In this document: positions 16,014 through 23,212 of the stretch, one piece after another
Position numbering within the stretch: the stretch's first letter is position 1
Layout of the letters: every line of letters begins with the position of its first letter
Assembly (NCBI GenBank): GCA_049514575.1
Contig: JBEKUX010000002.1
Location: 50,713 to 114,712 of the forward strand
Length of the DNA stretch: 64,000 nt
Source: BOG-1184 sp049514575
GTDB lineage: Bacteria > Fibrobacterota > Chitinivibrionia > Chitinivibrionales > Chitinispirillaceae
Reading direction: 5' to 3'
Notes under the pieces: model-generated
The model's database searches: none
What the model saw: only the letters and a program-made list of their open reading frames with translations
Told to the model about the DNA's origin: nothing
Made by a program: the position numbers and the translations under genes

Positions 16014-17092
16014 ATACGAAGGCGTTCCGCGACCCTGAAACCGCCCGCAGTCTCATTAGCGCCATAACAAGCCGCGCCCGAGGTCTGGGGCCGGTCCGCA
16101 TCATGGAGGTGTGCGGCACGCACACCATGGAGATCGGGCGGCTCGGCATCAGGCAGCTGCTCCCTGAAAACGTTTCGCTGATTTCCGGGCCCGGCTGCCC
16201 GGTGTGCGTCACCCCGGCCCTGTATTTCGACCTCCTGGCCGGACTCGCGCTTGAAAAGAACATCCGCATTGCAACATTCGGCGACCTGTTCCGCGTGCCC
16301 GGAAACCGCTATTCGTTTGCTCAAGTCAAGGCACAGGGTGCGGCCGTCGATATTGTCACCTCGCCGCTTGCGGCGCTTGCTATCGCAAAAAAATATCCGG
16401 GTCAGGAAACCGTCTTTACTGCCGTTGGTTTCGAAACCACGGTTCCCTCGACCGCTGCGGCAGTCCGTGAGGCGGCTGCGCAGAATTGCCCGAACCTCTC
16501 GTTTCTCGTCGCCCACCGCCTTGTACCGCCGGCGCTCCAAGCGCTGCTTTCCGACACAGGCCTGCGGATCAGCGCCTTTCTGCTGCCCGGCCATGTAAGC
16601 GCCATCATCGGAGAAAAAGCCTATAAACTTCTTATCGACCGTAAAGTGCCGGGTGTTATTGCCGGTTTTGAGCCGCTCGATATTCTCGCCGGCATTTGTA
16701 CCATACTCGATATGCTTGCAGAAAAAAAACCTTCGGTGAAAAACGCCTATACCAGGGTCGTCCGGAAAGAAGGCAATGTTGCGGCGCAGAATTTAATTGA
16801 TGAGACCTATGAACCCTGTGACGCACTCTGGCGCGGCATCGGCACCCTGCCGGCAAGCGGCCTCAGGCTGCGGTCACGCTATACGAAATATGATGCCGCG
16901 TCGAAATACGGCCTGGTCATTGACAATGACGAAATGCCGCAGGGTTGTTCCTGCGGCGAGGTGCTCAAAGGACTTCGTCGTCCGGACACATGCCCCCTGT
17001 TCGGGAAATCGTGCACGCCCGACCATCCGGTCGGACCCTGCATGGTGTCGAGCGAGGGGTCGTGTGCGGCGTACTTTAAATATGGCTGGTAG
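16010..17092 (+). CDS. hypD: hydrogenase maturation protein HypD
   Basis: An iron-sulfur scaffold that, with HypC, assembles the Fe(CN)2CO unit. 360 residues, normal length. MEVCGTHTMEIGR holds Cys35; SGPGCPVCVTP holds Cys63 and Cys66; GFEPLDIL and the C-terminal Cys-rich part (MPQGCSCGEVLKG, CPLFGKSCTPDHPVGPCMVS) hold the [4Fe-4S] ligands. The start overlaps hypC as ATGA. A ~180-base hairpin repeat (17120-17301) separates it from hypE, where the partner usually follows directly. Confidence 0.97.
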   Translation: MNTKAFRDPETARSLISAITSRARGLGPVRIMEVCGTHTMEIGRLGIRQLLPENVSLISGPGCPVCVTPALYFDLLAGLALEKNIRIATFGDLFRVPGNRYSFAQVKAQGAAVDIVTSPLAALAIAKKYPGQETVFTAVGFETTVPSTAAAVREAAAQNCPNLSFLVAHRLVPPALQALLSDTGLRISAFLLPGHVSAIIGEKAYKLLIDRKVPGVIAGFEPLDILAGICTILDMLAEKKPSVKNAYTRVVRKEGNVAAQNLIDETYEPCDALWRGIGTLPASGLRLRSRYTKYDAASKYGLVIDNDEMPQGCSCGEVLKGLRRPDTCPLFGKSCTPDHPVGPCMVSSEGSCAAYFKYGW

Positions 17093-17119
17093 TATTAATA
17101 AAAACATATTTATGGTTGC

Positions 17120-17301
17120 ATTAATCCGATCATTGCCTTTCTGGAAGAGGCCTTTTGCAGCCTTTGCGAGGGAGGCCAGAGTTCACGCGGAGCACGCGAA
17201 GCGTGGATTTCTTCACAAGCGATCATGATCGGCTGAGGCCTTCCGAGCAAAGGGATTTGCCGCCTGAAGACCTCTGGAAGGAAGGCAATGATCGGATTAA
17301 T
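17120..17301. repeat. long hairpin repeat element, copy 2 (between hypD and hypE)
   Basis: Ends are an 18-bp perfect inverted repeat: ATTAATCCGATCATTGCC at the left and its reverse complement at the right. Inside, CTGGAAGAGG pairs with CCTCTGGAAG. Shared internal words with copy 1 (15027-15197) include GAGGCCTTTTGC, GTTCACGCG and GATTTGCCGC. The whole unit can form one long hairpin and sits between two genes that would normally be contiguous. Confidence 0.9.
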
Positions 17302-17324
17302 GATGGAAAGAAAGATAATCCTCT

Positions 17325-18329
17325 ATGATTGAAACAATACAACTCTCTCATGGCAGCGGGCGCGGGCTTGACGAACTGCTGCATGAAATAATTCTGCCCG
17401 AGATCGGCATAGCTGCGGACGCGCCGCTTGAAGACGCGGCGGTGTTTTCCCTGCCGAAAGGCCGCCTTGCCTTTACCACCGACTCTTTTGTGGTGCAGCC
17501 GCTGGAATTCCCGGGCGGCAATATCGGCAAGCTTGCCGTATGCGGCACCGTCAACGATCTTGCCATGCGGGGCGCGGTGCCTCTTGCGCTGTCGGTATCG
17601 CTCATTCTTGAAGAAGGACTTGACGTCGCGCTGCTGCGGCGCGTGCTGCGCTCCCTGGCGGATGAGAGCGGCCGCACCGGCATTACCATCAGCTGCGGCG
17701 ACACCAAGGTGGTTGACCGGGGCAAGGCCGACGGCATATTCATCACCACGAGCGGCATCGGCGTTGTGCCCGGGGGCAGGGACATTTCCGTTGCCTACGC
17801 AAAGCCGGGCGATCGGGTGCTGGTAAGCGGTCCGATAGGGTTGCATGGCATCGCCATCCTTGCCGCCCGTCAAGGACTTAATTTTGCTTCGCAGGCGTTG
17901 TCTGACTGCGCATGTCTCCACACCCTTGTTGAGTCGCTGCTTGGCGCTGCCCCGCGTACAAGCGTACTTCGCGACGCTACGCGCGGCGGCTGCGCCGCGG
18001 TGCTGAACGAGATTTCCCGGGCATCATCCGTGACGATTTCAATCGTTCAAGATGCGGTTCCTGTGCCGCCTGAGGTCGCGAGCGCGTGCAGCTTTTTAGG
18101 CCTCGATCCTCTGGACATCGCCAATGAAGGCCGGTTTATTGCGATTGTGCCGGAACTAGAAGCAGAAGCGGCATTGACTGCCCTTCGGTCGCAGACGCTA
18201 GGCAAAAGCGCGGCGATCATCGGAAGTGTTGAAAAAAGGGGGAGGTTTCAGGTAGTAATGAAAACCGCGATCGGCGGAACAAGGGTGGTTGATGTTCCGG
18301 CCGGGGAATTGTTGCCGAGAATATGCTGA
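17325..18329 (+). CDS. hypE: hydrogenase maturation protein HypE
   Basis: Dehydrates the carbamoyl group received from HypF on its C-terminal Cys to thiocyanate, the CN donor. 334 residues. IQLSHGSGRGLDELLHEIIL near the start, DAAVFSLPKGRLAFTTDSFV for ATP binding, and NDLAMRGA/GDTK motifs of the PurM/ThiL fold are visible. It ends exactly in PRIC, so the terminal Cys334 is intact and the protein is likely functional. No Shine-Dalgarno better than AAAGAAAG is seen. The gene ends shortly before a hairpin-rich stretch. Confidence 0.97.
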   Translation: MIETIQLSHGSGRGLDELLHEIILPEIGIAADAPLEDAAVFSLPKGRLAFTTDSFVVQPLEFPGGNIGKLAVCGTVNDLAMRGAVPLALSVSLILEEGLDVALLRRVLRSLADESGRTGITISCGDTKVVDRGKADGIFITTSGIGVVPGGRDISVAYAKPGDRVLVSGPIGLHGIAILAARQGLNFASQALSDCACLHTLVESLLGAAPRTSVLRDATRGGCAAVLNEISRASSVTISIVQDAVPVPPEVASACSFLGLDPLDIANEGRFIAIVPELEAEAALTALRSQTLGKSAAIIGSVEKRGRFQVVMKTAIGGTRVVDVPAGELLPRIC

Positions 18330-18348
18330 CTAATAAAGAATATTTTGG

Positions 18349-18480
18349 GCGTTCCCCCGCTTCGCGGGGTCGCCCCTCCTTCAGGCTCTCGCATACGCGA
18401 GCCGGTCGATGCAACCCTGCTCGCTTACTCGATTGGTCTGCATCGACTACCTGCCTCAGCTTCGCTTTCTGCAGGTACCT
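18349..18480. repeat. hairpin-rich non-coding stretch before rlpA-like gene
   Basis: A chain of small inverted repeats: CCCCCGCTTCGCGGGG (18354-18369), GGCTC...GAGCC (18384-18403), GTCGATGCA facing TGCATCGAC (18405-18447), and CTGC...GCAG. It resembles GC-rich 'GGGCGTTCCCCCGCTTCGCGGGG'-like dispersed spacers of FCB genomes. It runs straight up to the rlpA-like coding frame and stays open in that frame, which obscures the true start. Confidence 0.6.
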
Positions 18481-18481
18481 T

Positions 18482-18964
18482 TTGTCCGAGCTAACGCGAA
18501 ATCAAAAGGCTGCCAGAAAGATAATTGCCGCGAGAAAAAATAAAATAAAAACGTGTGCAGTATATATTTCCATGCTTATTACAGCGTTTACATTTGGCTG
18601 CGCGACCACATCCCGATACGGCCAAACATCATTACCCGAGGATCAGAATACCACCCCCATACCGCTCTCCTCGTTCCGGCAGAGCGGTATGGCCTCCTAT
18701 TACGGCACGGAATTCGACGGACGCACCACTGCAAACGGCGAACGGTATGACATGCATGATCTGACCGCGGCGCACGAGACCCTGCCCTTCAATACCCGCG
18801 TCAGGGTGACCAATCTGTCGAACAACCTTTCGGTGGTGGTCCGCATCAACGACCGCGGGCCGTTCACCAAGAGACGGATCATCGACCTTTCCTACGCGGC
18901 AGCGGAAAAAATCGGCCTTATAGAGGCGGGTACGACAAAGGTGGAGATCGACGTTCTGAAATAA
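18482..18964 (+). CDS. rlpA: RlpA-like septal lipoprotein (double-psi beta-barrel)
   Basis: The C-terminal ~95 residues are an RlpA-like double-psi barrel: SGMASYYGTEFDGRTTANGERYD (first 20 residues near 18690), LPFNTRVRVTNLSNN, VVRINDRGPF and RIIDLSYAAAEKIGL. RlpA proteins are outer-membrane lipoproteins that cut denuded peptidoglycan at division sites. KNKIKTCAVYISMLITAFTF followed by GC looks like a lipoprotein signal with lipobox TFGC. The only ATG near it (18572) would cut that signal, so I chose the upstream in-frame TTG at 18482; the start is uncertain and no ribosome site supports it. The C-terminal SPOR domain of E. coli RlpA is absent. Confidence 0.75.
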   Translation: MSELTRNQKAARKIIAARKNKIKTCAVYISMLITAFTFGCATTSRYGQTSLPEDQNTTPIPLSSFRQSGMASYYGTEFDGRTTANGERYDMHDLTAAHETLPFNTRVRVTNLSNNLSVVVRINDRGPFTKRRIIDLSYAAAEKIGLIEAGTTKVEIDVLK

Positions 18965-19012
18965 TAAATCTATTCGTTGCTACATTTATTACCAATCAGC
19001 CATTTTTAAGCG

Positions 19013-19969
19013 ATGCGGAAACTTCCCCTCACTGCGTATATTCCCACCATCAAAGGCTTGCTGCACAACGCGCTCCGGCGCGAGACCGTTTTTCCCTTTT
19101 ACGCCTCCTTCAAACTGACGTCGCGCTGCCATTTCGGCTGCAGTTTCTGTAATGTCAAGTTTGATCCGGTCGCCGATTTGCCGACCGAGGACATCAAGAC
19201 AATTCTCCGCAACCTCTCGCGTTCTTCCATACTCATGACGAGCTTCGAAGGCGGCGAACCGCTCCTCCGCGATGACATCGGCGAACTGCTCGCCTATGCC
19301 CGGCAATGCAGCTTTTACCTCCTTTTCACCACCAGTGAAAAGAACCTCGCGAAATATCCCTTCGGTGATTACGCGCGGTATATCGATTTTCTTCATGTGT
19401 CAATCGACGAGGAGCATGATAACCTGGATCTCTTCGACCAGCTGCCGTGGCTCTGCGTTCTGCCTCTGCAGGTTTCGGTACAGACCGTGGTGACGGCCGA
19501 CACGATCGACCGGCTCGACGATAAGGTCCGGCGCTGCCATGAAAACGGCGCGAATATCGTGGTGATCCCGGCCACCCATATGGACAATACCGACGACCGT
19601 TTCCCGAACATCGGTTCGCTCGAGCGCAAGGTGCGCGAACTGCGCATCAGGTTCCCGGACACGATCCATACCCCCATGGGATATTTCGACGCCTACCAGA
19701 AAAAAAAGTGTTCGTCTGCGACCATTATCATCGCACCGGATGGCCACCTCTATTACCCCTGCCATATTCTGAACCGCAAAGGTCCCGATCTCCGCACGAC
19801 CGGTCTCATGCAGTGGCTTACCACACGGGAAGCCGCCGTCGACCGCAAACTCATGAACGCCTGCCGGCGTAACTGCGGCTGGTACCAGTACTATTCGATC
19901 AATTCGTATACCTCCCTCCGGTCGGTTAAGGATGCGCTCAAACCCGTGTTGTCAAAAAAACGGAAGTAA
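19013..19969 (+). CDS. radical SAM protein with SPASM-like C terminus
   Basis: A 318-residue radical SAM enzyme. Cys39, Cys43 and Cys46 form CHFGCSFC, the [4Fe-4S]/SAM site, and FEGGEPLLRDD is the GGE SAM-binding motif. The C-terminal region has further Cys (KKKCSS, YYPCHI, NACRRNCGWYQYY) arranged like a shortened SPASM/twitch auxiliary-cluster domain. Related families modify peptides or lipids (for example HpnH-like or nif11-peptide enzymes), but the substrate cannot be told. No peptide precursor is evident nearby. It is followed after 24 bases by the argA-type gene, so co-transcription is possible without an obvious functional link. Confidence 0.85.
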   Translation: MRKLPLTAYIPTIKGLLHNALRRETVFPFYASFKLTSRCHFGCSFCNVKFDPVADLPTEDIKTILRNLSRSSILMTSFEGGEPLLRDDIGELLAYARQCSFYLLFTTSEKNLAKYPFGDYARYIDFLHVSIDEEHDNLDLFDQLPWLCVLPLQVSVQTVVTADTIDRLDDKVRRCHENGANIVVIPATHMDNTDDRFPNIGSLERKVRELRIRFPDTIHTPMGYFDAYQKKKCSSATIIIAPDGHLYYPCHILNRKGPDLRTTGLMQWLTTREAAVDRKLMNACRRNCGWYQYYSINSYTSLRSVKDALKPVLSKKRK

Positions 19970-19993
19970 CAGGCGCAAATTATTTTATTTGTT

Positions 19994-21355
19994 ATGGACA
20001 AATCGATACTCAAGGAACAGGTCGAGATTATCCGACAGGCGTTCGGGTACATCAATCAGTTCAAAGGCGAGACCTTTGTCATCAAGCTCGAAAGCAGCCT
20101 GATCTCTCACCAGCTTTTTCCGCTCCTCATCAGGGACGTCGTGCTGCTGCACCGGATGGGAATCAACGTCATTCTTGTGCCGGGCGCACGGGACCGTATC
20201 AACGAAGTGCTAAAAAAATACGACATCAAATGCAAGACCTTGGGCGGCGTGCGGGTATCGCCGCCCAAGGCCATTCCGCTCATCAAAATGGCAGCTTTTG
20301 ACGTCACGAATAAAATCATGACCATGCTGGCCGAGAACGGCGCCAACGGCGTGATCGGCAACTGGGTGCGGGCCAAAAGCATCGGCGTCCGGAACGGCAT
20401 AGATTTCCAGTCGAGCGGGCTCGTGGAAAAAGTACAGGTTGACATTGTAAATAAAGTGATCGGGGAAGGGATCATACCGATCTTTCCCACCATCGGGTGG
20501 AGCTCCAAGGGCAAGCCCTACAACCTGTCATCGAGCGAAATTGCCTTTTCCATCAGCGTCGAGATCAAGGCGGCGAAGCTTTTTTTCATCACCGACCGGC
20601 TCGGCGTCACTGCGCAGGGGTATACAATTCCACGGGAGGTGTACGTATCGAGCGACGGCATTGTTTCCCAGCTCACCAAGACCCAAGCCGGCGAGTTCCT
20701 TGACCTGAACGTCCGCAGGAGGTACGACGAACAACTCGATCTTGTCGCGTATGCATATCGCGCCTGTAAAGGCGGTGTGCGTCGGGTCCACGTGATCGAC
20801 GGACGGGCCGAGGGAATGCTTCTGAAGGAGATCTTCTCCAACCGGGGCTTCGGCACCATGATTTACGCCAACCAGCACGACAACATCCGGCCCATGGCCA
20901 TGGGAGACGTTCCGGAAGCGCTGCGGCTCATGCAGCCGGTCATTGACGAAGGCATGCTCGTTAACCGTACCGAAGCCGACCTTGTCGAACACGTTGACGA
21001 TTACGCCATCTATGAGGTCGACGGCACGATCCATGCCTGCGCCGCGCTGCAGATCTATTCCGGCCGGCAGGGGGAAATCGCCGGCATGGTCGTTGACGAA
21101 ACGTATAAGAGTCTGGGAATAGGTAAACGCATGGTTTCCTATCTTCTGGAAAAGGCCGCCGCAAAAAAACTCAAAAGCGTGTTCGTGCTGACGACACAGA
21201 CCTCGGACTGGTTTTCGAAAATGGGTTTTTCGCACGGGAAAATCGACGACCTTCCGCCGGAGCGGCAGAAGAACTACAACCGGAAACGGAAACCCCTTAT
21301 CCTGGTGTATAAACTTTCAGGGCATAGGACGAGGGGAAGCTTGCGGGTAGATTGA
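19994..21355 (+). CDS. argA: amino-acid N-acetyltransferase (N-acetylglutamate synthase, ArgA type)
   Basis: Two-domain protein of 453 residues: an amino-acid kinase-like domain (~25-295; VIKLESSLISHQ, VILVPGARDRINEVL) and a GNAT acetyltransferase domain (~305-435; IAGMVVDETYKSLGIGKRMV is the acetyl-CoA loop). This layout is the classical ArgA, which makes N-acetylglutamate, the first step of arginine synthesis, and uses the kinase fold for arginine feedback. No other arginine gene is in the window. The ATG has only a weak ribosome site. The last ~10 residues (GHRTRGSLRVD) extend beyond the GNAT core. Confidence 0.93.
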   Translation: MDKSILKEQVEIIRQAFGYINQFKGETFVIKLESSLISHQLFPLLIRDVVLLHRMGINVILVPGARDRINEVLKKYDIKCKTLGGVRVSPPKAIPLIKMAAFDVTNKIMTMLAENGANGVIGNWVRAKSIGVRNGIDFQSSGLVEKVQVDIVNKVIGEGIIPIFPTIGWSSKGKPYNLSSSEIAFSISVEIKAAKLFFITDRLGVTAQGYTIPREVYVSSDGIVSQLTKTQAGEFLDLNVRRRYDEQLDLVAYAYRACKGGVRRVHVIDGRAEGMLLKEIFSNRGFGTMIYANQHDNIRPMAMGDVPEALRLMQPVIDEGMLVNRTEADLVEHVDDYAIYEVDGTIHACAALQIYSGRQGEIAGMVVDETYKSLGIGKRMVSYLLEKAAAKKLKSVFVLTTQTSDWFSKMGFSHGKIDDLPPERQKNYNRKRKPLILVYKLSGHRTRGSLRVD

Positions 21356-21358
21356 TTA

Positions 21359-21817
21359 TTAAACTTTCCTCTTCCGCCACCCGCACCAGTAAGGAACGCC
21401 GTCTTCGTCGCGAAGCATCAGGACGCGGTCTGAGGTCAAAACCTCGAATGCGGCAATGACGTCCTTGTTGTTCAGTGAAAAACGCGCCCCCTTGATCTCT
21501 ACGTTATCGTTGAGGGTGAGGTTCATGTCCTGACGCCGGACATACCATGCAGGCCCGAGATGCACCGGGATCTCTTCCCGTGTCGCGGTCCTGATTACCA
21601 GCTGAATGCCCTGGGACATACCGGGCATGGGGGTAATGGTATCGATCCGGTAGATGGTGCCGCTTATATCCTGGAGATTATACTGGTTGAAAAGCCTTTC
21701 GTATGGCGTCGCCTGGCCCCACCCTTCGCTTCCGATCCATCGCATTGCCATTTGTGCCTGGGATTCAATCACCAGAAGTCCTATAACGAGCACTACTAAT
21801 CCTGCTGCACGTCTCAT
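21359..21817 (-). CDS. secreted small beta-barrel protein of unknown function
   Basis: A 152-residue protein with signal peptide MRRAAGLVVLVIGLLVIESQ, probably cleaved after AQA. The mature part has a conserved-looking core: ISGTIYRID, PGMSQGIQLVIRT, VHLGPAWYVRRQ and RDEDGVPYWCGWR. Similar small secreted proteins with GMS...HLGP...WYL...GxPxW patterns occur in deltaproteobacteria and are described as hypothetical, perhaps OB-like nucleic-acid or metal-binding folds. The start at 21817 is chosen by AAGGAG just upstream; the longer frame lacks a ribosome site. It converges with argA, the stops being only a few bases apart. Confidence 0.75.
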   Translation of the reverse strand: MRRAAGLVVLVIGLLVIESQAQMAMRWIGSEGWGQATPYERLFNQYNLQDISGTIYRIDTITPMPGMSQGIQLVIRTATREEIPVHLGPAWYVRRQDMNLTLNDNVEIKGARFSLNNKDVIAAFEVLTSDRVLMLRDEDGVPYWCGWRKRKV

Positions 21818-21850
21818 ACAAACACTCCTTTCAAAGATTACTTTAATTTT

Positions 21851-21885
21851 TTTTGCTAAAGGCTCCGCAGGAGCCTTTAGCAAAA
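21851..21885. repeat. minimal copy D of the MITE-like ends (back-to-back terminal repeats)
   Basis: TTTTGCTAAAGGCTC and its reverse complement are separated by 5 bases. These are the two termini of the MITE-like family with the interior missing, as would arise from an internal deletion. It lies upstream of the small secreted protein gene and just downstream of rodA's stop (61 bases), so it may now act as a rodA terminator. Confidence 0.75.
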
Positions 21886-21945
21886 GATAAATTATTGTTG
21901 ATAAGATTACGTATATCGCCAGCCGATTAATCTAACCTGACTGGT

Positions 21946-23211
21946 TTAATCCGAGCGTTTTGCATTTAATATCAATCCCAGAAGAATTGCCAGCGTCAGG
22001 GTAAACGACCCTCCGTAGCTTAAAAACGGCAGGGGGATACCCACGACCGGCATCATCCCGAGCGCCATTGCGGTATTGAAAAAAACATGCACGGCGATGA
22101 TCGAAACGCTGCCCACAATGACCAGGTTGAAAAACCGGTTGCGCACCGATTGCGTGATAAAATATCCGCGGCTGACAATAAAAAAAAGCAGGGAGATTAT
22201 GAACAGGCAGCCGATAAGGCCGAACTGTTCTCCAAGCACCGAGAAAATAAAATCGGTATGCTGCTCCGGAAGAAACGAAAGTTTGGTCTGCGTCCCTTTG
22301 AGGAACCCCTTGCCGAAGAGAAACCCGCTTCCGATTGCGACCTTGGACTGGATCACCTGGTAGCCGGTGCCGAAGGCATCCCGCTGGGGATCCAGGAAGC
22401 TGATGAAACGCAGCTTCTGATAGCTCTTGAGCGCGTGCCATACCACATTGATGATCGTTGCGGTAAAAAAATTCGCCAGCACGGTACCGATCACGACGAA
22501 AAGATGCGGCCGGTTGAAATACAGCACTGCGGCGAGAAATATAAAAAACATCCCCCACGGTATTGTCCCGGCGAAACCCCAGTCTTTTCCGCTTGCAAAA
22601 CTGATGATAAGCGGAATTGCCGCCAGCACCAGCGAAACCGCCGGCGAAATCAGATAAAAAACCTCGACCGGCCGAAGTCCTCCCCAGTAGAACATGGGGA
22701 TAACCATGGCGATGAATACCATTGCAGTGCCGAGATCCGGCTGTTTGAGCACCAGAACAAAGGGCACCGCGATCAGAATGGAGGGGACAAAAAACGAGGA
22801 AATACGCTCCAGACTCAGTGTGTTTTCCGAAAGATACCGTGCCAGTGCAAGGAGAAGGCCGATTTTGGCAAATTCAGAGGGCTGGAATTTGAAACCGGCA
22901 ATGACAATCCATCGCTCCGCTCCCTTGGCCGACATGCCTGCAACTGTCGCGACAAGAAGGAATGCCAGGGACAGGCCGAACAGCACGTACGCAAAGCCGA
23001 AAAAGAAGCGGCTGGGAACGCACACGATCGCCACGATGATGACAATCGCCATCGCGACCCATATGATCTGCTGTTTGTAAATGCCTGCCAGCCGCCCGCT
23101 TTCGATGCTGTACGTAGCGCTGTATATAAGGAGAATCCCGATGGCCCACAACGCCACTGCCGCCCAGAAAAGCGGGAAATCAAACTTGCCAAACCGGTTT
23201 TGTTCGATCAT
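21946..23211 (-). CDS. rodA: peptidoglycan glycosyltransferase RodA (SEDS family)
   Basis: Polymerises lipid II during lateral wall growth together with PBP2. 421 residues with about ten membrane helices. Family motifs: KGAERWI (~95), FQPSEFAKIGLLLALARYL, LKQPDLGTAMVF, and C-terminal GIPLPFLSYGGSFTLTLAIL. The ATG at 23211 lies one base after the mrdA stop, and the upstream extension has no ribosome site, so MIEQNRFGKF is taken as the N terminus. It is the last gene of the mreB/mreC/mreD/mrdA/rodA series, giving a rod-shape (elongasome) operon. Confidence 0.96.
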   Translation of the reverse strand: MIEQNRFGKFDFPLFWAAVALWAIGILLIYSATYSIESGRLAGIYKQQIIWVAMAIVIIVAIVCVPSRFFFGFAYVLFGLSLAFLLVATVAGMSAKGAERWIVIAGFKFQPSEFAKIGLLLALARYLSENTLSLERISSFFVPSILIAVPFVLVLKQPDLGTAMVFIAMVIPMFYWGGLRPVEVFYLISPAVSLVLAAIPLIISFASGKDWGFAGTIPWGMFFIFLAAVLYFNRPHLFVVIGTVLANFFTATIINVVWHALKSYQKLRFISFLDPQRDAFGTGYQVIQSKVAIGSGFLFGKGFLKGTQTKLSFLPEQHTDFIFSVLGEQFGLIGCLFIISLLFFIVSRGYFITQSVRNRFFNLVIVGSVSIIAVHVFFNTAMALGMMPVVGIPLPFLSYGGSFTLTLAILLGLILNAKRSD

Positions 23212-23212
23212 A

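Noticed and set aside
21851..21885. Simple rho-independent terminator
   Set aside because: The stem is made of the two ends of the MITE-like family, so I call it a minimal repeat copy, although it may also terminate transcription.
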